A DNA stretch of 64,000 nt. Source: Bradyrhizobium sp. CSA207. GTDB lineage: Bacteria; Pseudomonadota; Alphaproteobacteria; Rhizobiales; Xanthobacteraceae. The notes under the pieces were generated by a model that saw only the letters and a program-made list of their open reading frames with translations, was not told the DNA's origin and ran no database searches. Shown here piece by piece: positions 28,421-37,744 of the stretch. The first letter of the stretch is position 1. Every line of letters begins with the position of its first letter. The position numbers and the translations under genes were made by a program. The stretch covers positions 1 through 64,000 of the forward strand of contig NZ_JAACFT010000021.1 in NCBI RefSeq assembly GCF_029051685.1, given 5' to 3'.

Positions 28421-29140
28421 CTACAGATATTCCCAGATATCCTTGTCTCTGATCGAGGACGGATCGCCGTCGTAGCGGGTGGTCCGTCCATCCTTGACGA
28501 TGCAGATAGTGTCGACGACGCTGAGCAGGGATAGGACGTTCTGTTCGACGACGACCGTGGCGACACCTTCTTCGGCGCTGAAGCTACGGATAGCGTCCAT
28601 CAATTGATGCACGACTACAGGAGCCAACCCAGTGGTCGGCTCGTCGAGCAACAGCACGCGCGGCTTCCCGATCATTCCCAGCGAGATCGCCACCATCCTC
28701 TGTTCGCCGCCACTCATCAGTCCCACCGCCTGGCGTTGACGCTCCCTCAGTCGCGGAAACAAGTCGTAAACTATCTCCTTGCGTTGCCGGCGCTGACCAT
28801 CGGTCCATCCCCTTGTTAGGACGCTGACCGCCAAATCAATGTTATCGCCTACGCTCAGCCCCGGAAACACGTTGCGCTCCTGCGCGACGTAGCTGATCCC
28901 AGCCGCCAGCCGCTCGCGAACCGATAGCCGCGAGATATCGCGATCCTCGTAGCGAACTGCGCCCGAACTTACCGGCAAGATCCCGTAGAGGGTGCGCAGC
29001 AACGTAGTCTTTCCCGCGCCGTTCGGCCCGATGATGCCGCACAGCTCCTTCGGCCCGATGGTGAAGTCGACCGATCTGAGGACTTCTTGGCTGCCGTACC
29101 CGGCACACACGCGATCTGCTTGCAGAATTACGCTGTCCAT
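28421..29140 (-). CDS. livF: Liv-type ABC importer ATPase LivF (module 1)
   Basis: 239 residues: Walker A GPNGAGKTT (about 38-46), signature LMSGGEQRM, Walker B VLLLDEPTTGLAP. The second ATPase of a branched-chain amino-acid-type (HAAT) importer. The ATG at 29140 lies one base past the livG stop, so the genes are translationally linked. Last gene of the set SBP-livH-livM-livG-livF. Confidence 0.94.
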   Translation of the reverse strand: MDSVILQADRVCAGYGSQEVLRSVDFTIGPKELCGIIGPNGAGKTTLLRTLYGILPVSSGAVRYEDRDISRLSVRERLAAGISYVAQERNVFPGLSVGDNIDLAVSVLTRGWTDGQRRQRKEIVYDLFPRLRERQRQAVGLMSGGEQRMVAISLGMIGKPRVLLLDEPTTGLAPVVVHQLMDAIRSFSAEEGVATVVVEQNVLSLLSVVDTICIVKDGRTTRYDGDPSSIRDKDIWEYL

Positions 29141-29141
29141 T

Positions 29142-29897
29142 TCATTTGCCCAGATACAGCTGCACGACGTCCGGATCTCGCAGCACGTGGTCGGTGCTCC
29201 CCTCGCGAAACACCTTGCCCATGTGCAGGAATACAACCCGGTCGGCCAATTGACGGACAAGCCTGAGATTGTGCTCGATGAACAGAATTGTCTGGCCCTC
29301 GTCCGCGAGCTCGCGGAACTGGTGCGCGATATGGTCCACGACCCCCTCTTCGAGGCCTGCGCACAATTCGTCGAAGCACATCAACTTGCCGTCCGCCGCG
29401 AGCGTCTGCGCGAGCATCAACAGCTTCTGCTCTCCGTAACTGAGCTCTGACGCCCTAATCTCGGCCCGCCCTTCCAACCTGCAGAGAGCTAGAACCCGGC
29501 GCGCAATCCCCTCCGCCGCGTCTGAGTCGCGAGATTTGAATGTCCGCAGGAGATTTCCCACCAGGGTTTCCTCCTCCGGCAAGCGCGCCGCGAGCATCAC
29601 CGATTCCACGACGGTCAGTGATCGAAAGGATCGCGGATGCTGGAACGTCCGCAGCAGGCCCGCGCGCGCCCGCTGATGCGCGCTGGTTGCGGTGATGTCG
29701 ACCCCATGCAGGAAGATTGTCCCGGCATTCGGGCGGATCAGCCCGGAAACAATGTTGAGGAGCGTCGATTTTCCGGCACCGTTCGATCCGATCAGCGCGG
29801 TCACCTGGCCGCGTGGAATACTGGTCGTGACGCCCTTGAGGATTTCGATTCCGCTGAAATGCTTGCAGAGACCGTTTAGTTCGAGAGCCACACTCAT
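29142..29897 (-). CDS. livG: Liv-type ABC importer ATPase LivG (module 1)
   Basis: 251 residues: Walker A IGSNGAGKST, signature ELSYGEQKLL, Walker B LMCFDELCAGLEEG. The Walker B glutamate region reads FDELCAGL in place of the usual LDEPxAGL, a mild departure. Overlaps the livM stop by four bases (ATGA-type). Confidence 0.92.
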   Translation of the reverse strand: MSVALELNGLCKHFSGIEILKGVTTSIPRGQVTALIGSNGAGKSTLLNIVSGLIRPNAGTIFLHGVDITATSAHQRARAGLLRTFQHPRSFRSLTVVESVMLAARLPEEETLVGNLLRTFKSRDSDAAEGIARRVLALCRLEGRAEIRASELSYGEQKLLMLAQTLAADGKLMCFDELCAGLEEGVVDHIAHQFRELADEGQTILFIEHNLRLVRQLADRVVFLHMGKVFREGSTDHVLRDPDVVQLYLGK

Positions 29898-30775
29898 GCG
29901 CTGGTACCCGCATCTGCCGTCCGGCGATGTCCGAGCAATCCCTCGGGCCGCACGAACACGACAAGAACCAGGATCAAACCGTATGCCAGTTGGCGCAACG
30001 CGGCGCCGACCCCCAGCGGCAACGGTACGAATTTCAGCAATTCCGGCAACGCCAACAGCAACGCAGCACCCAACACCGGTCCCCGAAGCGTGCCAGCCCC
30101 TCCCAGCATCACCATCAGCAAAATCAAGATCGATATGCTGATGTCGAAACTGCGCGGGTCGACGTAAGTCACGTAGTGCGCATATAGACTGCCGGCGAAC
30201 GCAGCAATCGCTCCGGAAACCGCGAAGGCGGAGATCTTCATCGCAGCAACGTTCTTTCCGAGCGCGACACAGCCGATCTCATCGTCGCGCATCGCCTGCA
30301 GCAACTTGCCATAAGGCGAACGCAACAGCCGCCACATTACAAAATACACGAAAACGCTGCAAACCGTCGCAAACGAGAGGAACGAAACGCCCGACAGCGG
30401 CATTCCGAAGATCGACAGCCGCGGGATACCGGGCACACCCGCGCTTCCACCCGTGACGTCAGCCCAATTGACCAAAAGCAGCGTCGTAACGATCTGAACC
30501 GCGATAGTGATGATTAGCAGATGGATTCCGCGAACTCTCAGCGCGGGGAGCGCAATAGCGCCACTCAACGCGGCAGCGCAAAACATTCCCGCAGCAATCG
30601 CGACGAAAGGCGGTACCCCGTTGATCGTCATCAGCGCGCTCGTATATGCGCCCACACCGAAGAACGCCGCCTGCGCCAGCGAAATCAGACCCGCGAAACC
30701 GACCAGCAGGTCGAGAGAGATCGCCAGAATTACGTAGATGTTGAGTGTGATCAGAAGATGAATAACGTACTGCAT
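29894..30775 (-). CDS. livM: Liv-type ABC importer permease LivM (module 1)
   Basis: 293 residues, about 8-9 membrane helices. The BPD_transp_2 signature DLLVGFAGLISLAQAAFFGVGAYTS lies at about 22-46 and the coupling-loop region RSPYGKLLQAMRDDEIGCVALG at about 170-190. Forms the channel with LivH. Confidence 0.93.
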   Translation of the reverse strand: MQYVIHLLITLNIYVILAISLDLLVGFAGLISLAQAAFFGVGAYTSALMTINGVPPFVAIAAGMFCAAALSGAIALPALRVRGIHLLIITIAVQIVTTLLLVNWADVTGGSAGVPGIPRLSIFGMPLSGVSFLSFATVCSVFVYFVMWRLLRSPYGKLLQAMRDDEIGCVALGKNVAAMKISAFAVSGAIAAFAGSLYAHYVTYVDPRSFDISISILILLMVMLGGAGTLRGPVLGAALLLALPELLKFVPLPLGVGAALRQLAYGLILVLVVFVRPEGLLGHRRTADAGTSA

Positions 30776-30780
30776 GAGTT

Positions 30781-31659
30781 TCAGACCCTGCCGAACAAAC
30801 CGTGGGGCCGATAGAGAAGCACCGCGTAGAGGATCAGGAAGGTGATCAGCAGGCGCCAGCCCGCAGCGAGGTACCAGACAGTCGCACTTTCAGCGACCCC
30901 GACCACGATTCCCGCCACCAACGCCCCGATGATGCTGCCCCGACCACCGATAATCGCCACGATTGCTGCGACCAGAACAATGTGGAGCGCTTCGATCGGT
31001 CGAACTCCAGTGTTGTAGAGCATGAAAGACGCGGCTGGAACGACAAGGAACGCGGCGATCAGGGTGGTTTGCCGCGCGACCCCGACAATGTCGATTCCTA
31101 GCACGCCAGCTAGGTCCGGGTTCTGAGCAACCGCCTGGATGCGCTTGCCATAGACGGTGAAGTGCATGAAGCCCGTCAGAGCAGCGAATACCAAGCCAGT
31201 GGAAACGACCACCGCTATCGCAAACGGATCGAGAACCAGAACGACGCTTGGCGCCAGCGGCGTCCGCATCGCGCCAGCGTCGAGCGTTGCTCCATCCAGA
31301 CCGAAGGCGATGACGAGGGAATATTCTATAATGATAAGTGCGCCGAGCGACGCCGTGAGCATGCCCATCTCGTCGGTACGACGCTCCTTCAGCGGCTGAT
31401 AGATCAATCGATCAGTCCCGAAGCCGAGCACTCCCGCAGCAATGAGAGCGGCGGCTATCCCGATCGGAAGCGGAACGCCGAAAATGCCGACGAATAGATA
31501 GAGCACCAGACCCGCGGCGACCAGCACCCCGCCATGGGCGAGGTGCACCACATTTGATACCCACCAAGTCAGGGAAAAACCGATCGCGAGCATAGCGTAG
31601 ATGCAGCCCGACACGAACCCATCGACGATGAGGTTGGCGAGGAGGCCGTAGGACGTCAT
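30781..31659 (-). CDS. livH: Liv-type ABC importer permease LivH (module 1)
   Basis: 292 residues with LivH features: GCIYAMLAIGFSLTWWVSNV and VHLAHGGVLVAAGL near the N-terminus, the coupling segment TVYGKRIQAVAQNPDLAGVL, and GGRGSIIGALVAGIVVG near the C-terminus. Follows the binding-protein gene by 43 bases. Confidence 0.93.
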   Translation of the reverse strand: MTSYGLLANLIVDGFVSGCIYAMLAIGFSLTWWVSNVVHLAHGGVLVAAGLVLYLFVGIFGVPLPIGIAAALIAAGVLGFGTDRLIYQPLKERRTDEMGMLTASLGALIIIEYSLVIAFGLDGATLDAGAMRTPLAPSVVLVLDPFAIAVVVSTGLVFAALTGFMHFTVYGKRIQAVAQNPDLAGVLGIDIVGVARQTTLIAAFLVVPAASFMLYNTGVRPIEALHIVLVAAIVAIIGGRGSIIGALVAGIVVGVAESATVWYLAAGWRLLITFLILYAVLLYRPHGLFGRV

Positions 31660-31702
31660 GACTGCACCGACTTAAACACGCGTTGAGAGACCTACCCTGC
31701 GA

Positions 31703-32860
31703 TCAGGTAAGATCAGCGACCTTGACGAACCTGCCATTGGCAACTGTCTTTACGAACTCGGAACGGCGCACACTGCCGTCGTTGAAATTGAATGCGTAGT
31801 TGCCGCCGACGCCTTCGTACGTCGGGAACTTTGCCTTGAAGGCGGCGCGGAAGTTGTCGGCCGAGATCTTATCGCCGCCCTTCGCGATCGCGCGCGCAAT
31901 CTCGGCGTACAGCCTGATCAGATCGTAGTGGTTGGCCTGGTGTACGTTCGGCGGTGCACCGTTCTTGGCCTTGAACGATTCAACGAATGCCCTTGCGTTG
32001 ACGTCCGACGTGGCCGCGTCGAAAGCGGGCGTCGAGAAAAAGCACTTCGTCGCCTTTTCGCCAATTGACAGGACTTCCGGATCCTCGAACGCTCCGAAAG
32101 AGATGAAATAGCCCTGATAGCCAAGCTCGCGGGCCTGCCGAACGATCTGCGCCGCCTGTTTGCCCGTCGATGTCGTGATGTAGATCGCCTCCGGGCCTGC
32201 GGCGATCATCTTCAGCATTACAGCACGGAAGTTGGTCTCGTCGATCTGGTGCGTCTCTTCGACAATTACCTTTCCGCCCGCCTCGGTCCAATCCTTGTGG
32301 ACGGCTTTGCTGATCCCGGTCCCCAGGTCGCTGACGATAGTGAGGATGCCCAGCTTGGAAGCCTTGAGCACGTTTCGCGCATAAGGCAGGATTTGCTTCG
32401 CCGAGTCGTCCGCGTACATCCAGGTCGATTGGAAATTCGGGGAGATGCCGCGCACTGCCGGCGAGGCCGTGCTCGCCGACAGGAGATAGACGCCGTCACG
32501 TTCCGCCAACGGCGCAACACCGACAACCACCGCGGTCCAACCGGTTACAAGAACTCGGGCACCGTCAACGTCGACGAGCTTGCGGTACCCATCAATTCCA
32601 TTTCGCGCCAGACCCTGGCTGTCCTCTGGCAACAACCGAAGCTGGCGCCCTTCTACGCCGCCGGCAGAATTGATCTCGTCGATGGCAAGCGAAGCACCCG
32701 CCATCATCATGTTGCCGAGCTTTCCAGAGCCGCCCGTTAGCGGCATGAGAAACCCAATGTCGATTGGACCGGCCGCGAAAGCCGCCTTTGACAGCATCGA
32801 GGCAGTCGTCAGACCAGCCACACCGCTCACAAAATGACGCCGCGTCAAATCAATCGCCAT
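31703..32860 (-). CDS. Periplasmic substrate-binding protein of Liv importer, probable Tat signal (module 1)
   Basis: About 385 residues. The N-terminus LTRRHFVSGVAGLTTASML ending AAFAAG has a twin-arginine motif (TRRHFV), suggesting export in folded form through Tat. The mature part is a type I periplasmic-binding fold (IDIGFLMPLTGGSGKLGNMM). Such proteins next to catabolic enzymes often bind aromatic or other carboxylates instead of amino acids; ligand unknown. GGAGG precedes the ATG at 32860. A GntR-type operator lies at 32941-32971. Confidence 0.9.
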   Translation of the reverse strand: MAIDLTRRHFVSGVAGLTTASMLSKAAFAAGPIDIGFLMPLTGGSGKLGNMMMAGASLAIDEINSAGGVEGRQLRLLPEDSQGLARNGIDGYRKLVDVDGARVLVTGWTAVVVGVAPLAERDGVYLLSASTASPAVRGISPNFQSTWMYADDSAKQILPYARNVLKASKLGILTIVSDLGTGISKAVHKDWTEAGGKVIVEETHQIDETNFRAVMLKMIAAGPEAIYITTSTGKQAAQIVRQARELGYQGYFISFGAFEDPEVLSIGEKATKCFFSTPAFDAATSDVNARAFVESFKAKNGAPPNVHQANHYDLIRLYAEIARAIAKGGDKISADNFRAAFKAKFPTYEGVGGNYAFNFNDGSVRRSEFVKTVANGRFVKVADLT

Positions 32861-32940
32861 ATCGAACCTCCCTTTGCGCGTATTAGCTTGAGCTGTGCCG
32901 CGATGGCTGCGCACCACTTGATTGTGGCCGCAGCTTGGTT

Positions 32941-32971
32941 ATTACATCTAAACATATATGTAAAGTATTAT
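32941..32971 (-). promoter_or_regulatory. GntR operator candidate, copy 1
   Basis: A near-palindrome with arms TTACATCTA and TATATGTAA in a 31-base block that recurs with four mismatches at 36004-36034. It sits between the divergent binding-protein gene and GntR gene, about 80 bases from each start, fitting control of both. Confidence 0.65.
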
Positions 32972-33038
32972 AGGTCGCGCCGCTTGATTTATTCAGGCTG
33001 CGTGGTCAGAAAGACCTCCAACCCACAGAGTGCTTCGA

Positions 33039-33782
33039 ATGAGCCACTTGTTCTCGGACAAGGTGTCCCTCACCTTTCAACTTTCTCAGTTGCTGCGTAA
33101 CAGAATCAAGCAAGGCGTCTATCCGCCCGGGGCGCGCCTTCCGCCCGAGGTAAGGCTCGCGGGCGACCTGGGAGTGAGCGTCATTACGGTGCAGCGAGCG
33201 CTCAAAGATCTCGAGGGTGACGGACTGATAACTAGGACTCGGGGACGCGGCACATTTGTCTCCGAGCAATCCGCCGCTTCCGCAGCGCACGTGGACCGCG
33301 ACGTTTTGGCGTTCATGTTTCGGGATGAGTTTGATCCGGGAACGGAAATTCAAACTTGGGCACTCGTGGACCGTCCTGCAGGACTACCGGGATTTGACAG
33401 CTCGATCAAAACGTTAAAACTTCTCCGGCGCCGCGTTTACTACGGGGGCAAACCATGGTCTTTCGGATCGATTTACATCCTTCCTGACGTGGCCAAGGCT
33501 ATGAAGAAGTCGGACATCAAGCGATTCCCGATGTTCCGTCTGATGCGCGAGCAACTCGGCTTGGAGCTGAAAGACGTCGATCTTTCGTTCTTCGCCGAAG
33601 TTCCATCTCCTGAGGTGAGCCACGCACTTGATATTGATCCGGTGGCGCCAGTCATGGCCTTTCGAGGCGTTTTGCGCGACGTCGAGGATCGCGTACTGAC
33701 GGTCCTAGAGATTTATTATCGCGCCGAACTTTTCGCGGTGAAAATCAATTTGGATCTCAGGAACCCAACTGTCGCTGTGTAG
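33039..33782 (+). CDS. GntR-family transcriptional regulator (HutC/UTRA type)
   Basis: About 247 residues. GntR winged helix at about 15-75 (IKQGVYPPGARLPPEVRLAG, then SVITVQRALKDLEGDGLITR, TRGRGTFVSE). The C-terminal half resembles the UTRA ligand fold. ATG at 33039 preferred; a GTG at 33030 is also in frame. Its 3' end overlaps by 26 bases the 3' end of the convergent monooxygenase-hydrolase gene, which carries a matching operator in its promoter. Confidence 0.9.
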   Translation: MSHLFSDKVSLTFQLSQLLRNRIKQGVYPPGARLPPEVRLAGDLGVSVITVQRALKDLEGDGLITRTRGRGTFVSEQSAASAAHVDRDVLAFMFRDEFDPGTEIQTWALVDRPAGLPGFDSSIKTLKLLRRRVYYGGKPWSFGSIYILPDVAKAMKKSDIKRFPMFRLMREQLGLELKDVDLSFFAEVPSPEVSHALDIDPVAPVMAFRGVLRDVEDRVLTVLEIYYRAELFAVKINLDLRNPTVAV

Positions 33783-35940
33783 CAATTTGCGGAGCGCGCG
33801 GAACTGCGGTGGCGGCGGAGCCGACAACACGCTTCGCGAAGGCGGAAAACTCGGCGAGCGCCTGCTGTGCGCTTTCCAGGAACGGATACAAGCTGAAGAT
33901 GTGGAGCCGCTCTGCGTAAAGATGCAATGTGACGTCGACACCGGCCCCTCGCGCGCGATCGGACAGCCGCCGCGCGTCGTCGACCAGCACCTCCGTCTCG
34001 CCGGCCTGGATGAGCATGGGAGGCAATCCGTGTAGATCACCAAAGATCGGAGAGACCAAAGGGTCAGTGGCCGGCGCCGACTGGAAGTATCCCGTGGCCA
34101 TGTAGGTCAGGATATCGCGATCAATGATCGGATCCTGACCTTCGCGCTGGTCGATGCTTTCGCTTGACAAGCTGTTGTCTGCGAGAGGGGAGAGCGCGAG
34201 GAGCCCACCGGGGAGGGGCAGACCAGCATCGCGAATGCGCATTGCTGCTGCAACCGCCAAGCCGCCACCCGCAGATTCGCCGCTGATGATGATGCTGGAC
34301 GACTCGAAGCCTTGCCCGAGCAACCATTTATACGCTTCGACCGTGTCGTCGAGGGCAGCCGGAAACGGATGCTCCGGCGCCAAGCGATAGTTTAGGGCAA
34401 AGCAATGACCATCGACGGCCTCCGCAAGGCGCTCGCCGTATTCGGTCGAGCATTCAGCCGATCCGAATGCGAAGCCGCCTCCGTGCAGGTGAAGTACGAC
34501 ATTCTGGCGAGCGGTGTTCTGAGGATCAATCCACAATCCGTCCGCAGCACCGACTATCACCGTCTGCATTGTCGTCGAGGCTTTCGGTCGAAACTGACTG
34601 AAAAATCTGTCGTAACCTTTCCGGAGGCCGCGGACACCGCTCGCCTCCTCTTCGACAGTGAATAGATCATGCCACATCTCCCAAGCTCTTGCTTGAGCTG
34701 GCGTGTCGGTATCGTAAACAGAGCGGAGGCCGCGCTTATCCGGGGCAATGCGCTCCTCGCTTGAGGCCTTCACCACATCGTACGAGTACAGCCAACGCCA
34801 GATCGTTGTGGCCAAGGGATCGATCTGCGCCAGCCCCTTCATTCGCCCGTCGCGCGCGCGAGACTGGATACCATCCTTCTCGGTCCAAAAAATATGAGAC
34901 GATCGCGCGGTGGTCTGCACTTTGGTCGCACGCGGCCGACGCCGCGCTTCGTAGTCGACCATCGCATCGGCGATACGCTTGGTGCCGTGTTTTGCGAGCG
35001 TGGCCGCCAGCATGCTGCTGTCTTCGAGAGCTTGGCATGCACCCTGCGCAAGGTACGGCAACATGGCGTGCGCCGAGTCGCCGAGCAACGTCGCCCGGCC
35101 GACTGTCCAGCGCCGCAGCGGATCGCGGTCATAAAGGCCCGTCACGAAGGCTTCGTCGATTGCATCCACGAGTCCGGCGAGACGTTCATTCGCGCCGCGC
35201 ATCGACGCGCGCAGATTGTTCAGGTCTGCGGACGCGTCCCACGACTCGCGATGAAATTCGGTCGCCGGCACCACACCGCCGAAATTGAGCAATTTTCCGG
35301 GGCGCACCCAGTACGCCCAAACCATACGGTCGGCACCGGCCCACCCGTAAAACCGCTCCTTGAAGGCGAGTTTCTGCACGCGCTCTGCCCGAATCAATGC
35401 GCGCCAGACCAACTTACCTGAAAAGACCGTGGGCCCGTCGCCCACCAACTTCTTTCGGATTACCGAGTGAAGGCCATCCGCACCTATAAGCACGTCCCCA
35501 TGAATTTGCTCGCCATCGGCCAGCGTGACGCGAACGCCATGGGCATCTTGTTCGAAATCGTCGACCCTGGCATTGAGCCGCAATACGCCGGGGGGCAGCG
35601 CGGTCAAGAGAACCTCGAGCAGATCCGCACGATGAAATTGATAAAACGGTTCTCCGTAGCGTTCGGCAGCTGCGGGTCCGAGCGGCATATCCGAAATGAC
35701 GCTGTCACTGTCAAATGAGAGCACGCGAAAGGAAATCGGCCTCACCCCGACAGCGTGAGCTTGCGGCAGAATCCCGAGCTGCCTCAAAACCGCTGTGCCG
35801 TTGCTGGAAATCTGAACACCTGCACCGATCTCGCGCAGCGCCGGTGCTTGCTCAAGCAATGTAACCCGCATTCCCAATCGCAAACACTGAAGAGCAGTAC
35901 TCAACCCGCCAATCCCCGCCCCGACGATGACGACCTGCAT
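33757..35940 (-). CDS. FAD-dependent monooxygenase fused to alpha/beta hydrolase
   Basis: 727 residues in one open frame. Residues 1-about 390 are a group A flavin monooxygenase (salicylate-hydroxylase-like): GAGIGG at 7-12, GADGLHSVIR at 153-162, GDSAHAMLPYLAQGACQALE at 287-306. A linker of about 60 residues leads to a hormone-sensitive-lipase-type hydrolase: oxyanion HGGGFAFGS from 486, nucleophile Ser556 in GESAGGG, likely Asp654/655 and His680. Both active sites look complete. The fusion suggests the ring hydroxylation or opening product passes straight to hydrolysis of an ester or amide bond. Close parallels as separate proteins are the flavin oxygenase and amidohydrolase of vitamin B6 degradation; that analogy is inference. 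Confidence 0.92.
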   Translation of the reverse strand: MQVVIVGAGIGGLSTALQCLRLGMRVTLLEQAPALREIGAGVQISSNGTAVLRQLGILPQAHAVGVRPISFRVLSFDSDSVISDMPLGPAAAERYGEPFYQFHRADLLEVLLTALPPGVLRLNARVDDFEQDAHGVRVTLADGEQIHGDVLIGADGLHSVIRKKLVGDGPTVFSGKLVWRALIRAERVQKLAFKERFYGWAGADRMVWAYWVRPGKLLNFGGVVPATEFHRESWDASADLNNLRASMRGANERLAGLVDAIDEAFVTGLYDRDPLRRWTVGRATLLGDSAHAMLPYLAQGACQALEDSSMLAATLAKHGTKRIADAMVDYEARRRPRATKVQTTARSSHIFWTEKDGIQSRARDGRMKGLAQIDPLATTIWRWLYSYDVVKASSEERIAPDKRGLRSVYDTDTPAQARAWEMWHDLFTVEEEASGVRGLRKGYDRFFSQFRPKASTTMQTVIVGAADGLWIDPQNTARQNVVLHLHGGGFAFGSAECSTEYGERLAEAVDGHCFALNYRLAPEHPFPAALDDTVEAYKWLLGQGFESSSIIISGESAGGGLAVAAAMRIRDAGLPLPGGLLALSPLADNSLSSESIDQREGQDPIIDRDILTYMATGYFQSAPATDPLVSPIFGDLHGLPPMLIQAGETEVLVDDARRLSDRARGAGVDVTLHLYAERLHIFSLYPFLESAQQALAEFSAFAKRVVGSAATAVPRAPQIATQRQLGS

Positions 35941-36482
35941 TTGGAGACTCCCTGACTGTTCGGGCCGCAGGCGCGTTAAGAAGCGTAGCGGCTCGAACCC
36001 GGTATTACATATAAACGTATATGTAAAGCGTTATGGTGGTCGAACGCCGCCCGTACAATTTGCAAGTTCCCAGTGCCCCGGTTAAACCCGAAACGCGCGA
36101 AGATCGACCTGAAGAGCAGATGCAGATGCCAGGTTGTTGGGAACGAGTCGGCAGGCCGCAAGAACCTGCAATTCGGCCGGCCGCGGGTTGAATGTGACCG
36201 AAGCTGATGCCTCTACGTCAGACTGGATAGCACGCGAACTCATCGCGAAGCCGCAAACAGGCCGGACGCTCTGCCCCGCCGACGCAACGACGCAACGCAC
36301 GAAGATTTTTATTCAGAAGTCGCTGTGCGGCTTCGGTGATTCCATCCAGCTCGCCCCGCAATCGATGATCGGAATTGTCGCCGAGGCCTCACATGCGATG
36401 CCATCCCGCATCGGCCATGGCGGTGCCAGGCCAAACGGATTGCCAAGGGCTTCACCAACATGAATTGGCTTGTGCATAGAAT
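35941..36482 (-). other. Intergenic holding operator copy 2; no gene recognised
   Basis: About 540 bases between two leftward genes. Two short frames on the minus strand (36313-36477, 54 codons, and 36082-36300, 72 codons) read smoothly but match nothing I know and are separated by a stop. They could be pieces of one decayed gene. Confidence 0.35.
36004..36034 (-). promoter_or_regulatory. GntR operator candidate, copy 2
   Basis: Palindrome with arms TTACATATA and TATATGTAA separated by AACG, the better copy of the 31-base block also found at 32941-32971. It lies 64-94 bases upstream of the monooxygenase-hydrolase start, the expected operator position. Confidence 0.65.
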
Positions 36483-37679
36483 CTATTTTCGTCGGTGCTT
36501 AACAACCACCTTGGCTTCCATCAGGCGCTTGATCGCGTCCGCGCCGAAACCGTGATCAGAAAGGATCTCGCGGGCGTGTTGCGAGAACTTCGGCGGAAGC
36601 GACGTCAATCCTCCGGGGGTTCTTCCAAGTCGGATCGGCGTACCGATTCCCCGATACCAATCATCTTCATAAACGATGCCGCGGGCCCTCGTATGCTCGC
36701 TCTCTATCGCTTGGCGGGTATCAAGCACCGGCCCACAAACCAATCCTGCACGCAGGAGCTCTAGAGCGAAGGATTCACCGTCTACTTCGCTCAGCTGCGT
36801 AGTAATAATCTCGTTTAACAGTTCGCGATTTTTCTGCCGGTCTCCATTCGTTGCAAACTGAGGATCACTTGCCAAATCTGGGCGACCGATCGCTTCCGCC
36901 AGCTTGCGGAACGCGTCGTCGTTACCCACACCCAACATGACAGGAACAGTTCGGGTTGGAAACATCCCATACGGCACGAGACTGGCGTGCTGGTTTCCTG
37001 TGCGCTTGGGACTCTCTCCGGACATGAAGAAGTTGGTAAAGTGTGGATGCATCAGCGACATTGCCGCATCGTACAGCGTCACCTCGAGAAACTGTCCCAG
37101 GCCGGAAGTCACTCGCTCCACCACCGCCAGCAGGATTCCGTTCACGCAATAGAGGCCTGTCGAGATATCGACCACCGGCAGTCCCAAGCGCATCGGTCCG
37201 GATTCCGCAGAACCGGTTACACTGCAGTGCCCCACCATGGCTCCCACGACTCCGTCATATCCTGGGAAGCCGCCGAGAGGTCCATCGGCACCGAAGCCTG
37301 AAATCTTGCAATAAATCAGCTTCGGAAACTGCTTGCTCAGTTCGTTATAGCCAATTCCCCAAGCCTCCATTGATCCGGGCTTGAAGTTCTCGATCAGAAT
37401 GTCGGCGTCCTGCAGTAGGGCCAAAAGGACCTGCCGTCCTTCCTCGCGAGTTAAGTCAAGTCCAATCGATCGTTTGTTACGATTGATTCCGTGGAAGTAA
37501 GCGGCGTCCCCATCGTGAAACGGAGGACCCCAATCTCGAACCTCGTCGCCTTGAGGTGGCTCTATCTTGATTACGTTCGCTCCATGATCGGCCAGAAGTT
37601 GCGTGGCAAATGGCCCACCTAGTACCCTGGTTAGATCGACGACCTTGAGACCGTCCAGAGCTCGTCCCGGCAGTGTCAT
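36483..37679 (-). CDS. CaiB/BaiF-type (family III) CoA transferase, module 1
   Basis: 398 residues. Family signatures: LKVVDLTRVLGGPFATQLLA near the N-terminus, GANVIKIEPPQGDEVRDWG (about 30-48), NRNKRSIGLDLTREEGR, and GFGADGPLGGFPGYDGVVGA. Transfers CoA between carboxylic acids through an aspartyl-CoA intermediate. It follows the second monooxygenase gene by 65 bases, so it probably activates the acid made in this pathway. Confidence 0.93.
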   Translation of the reverse strand: MTLPGRALDGLKVVDLTRVLGGPFATQLLADHGANVIKIEPPQGDEVRDWGPPFHDGDAAYFHGINRNKRSIGLDLTREEGRQVLLALLQDADILIENFKPGSMEAWGIGYNELSKQFPKLIYCKISGFGADGPLGGFPGYDGVVGAMVGHCSVTGSAESGPMRLGLPVVDISTGLYCVNGILLAVVERVTSGLGQFLEVTLYDAAMSLMHPHFTNFFMSGESPKRTGNQHASLVPYGMFPTRTVPVMLGVGNDDAFRKLAEAIGRPDLASDPQFATNGDRQKNRELLNEIITTQLSEVDGESFALELLRAGLVCGPVLDTRQAIESEHTRARGIVYEDDWYRGIGTPIRLGRTPGGLTSLPPKFSQHAREILSDHGFGADAIKRLMEAKVVVKHRRK

Positions 37680-37744
37680 TCCTGCTCTCTATCACTTAGA
37701 TGTCAACTGGATCTCGCGCAGCGCCAATTGCCTGAAATCGAAGC

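Noticed and set aside
36313..36477. 54-codon minus-strand frame as a small gene
   Set aside because: Reads smoothly but has no recognised family and no clear ribosome site; left within the intergenic description.
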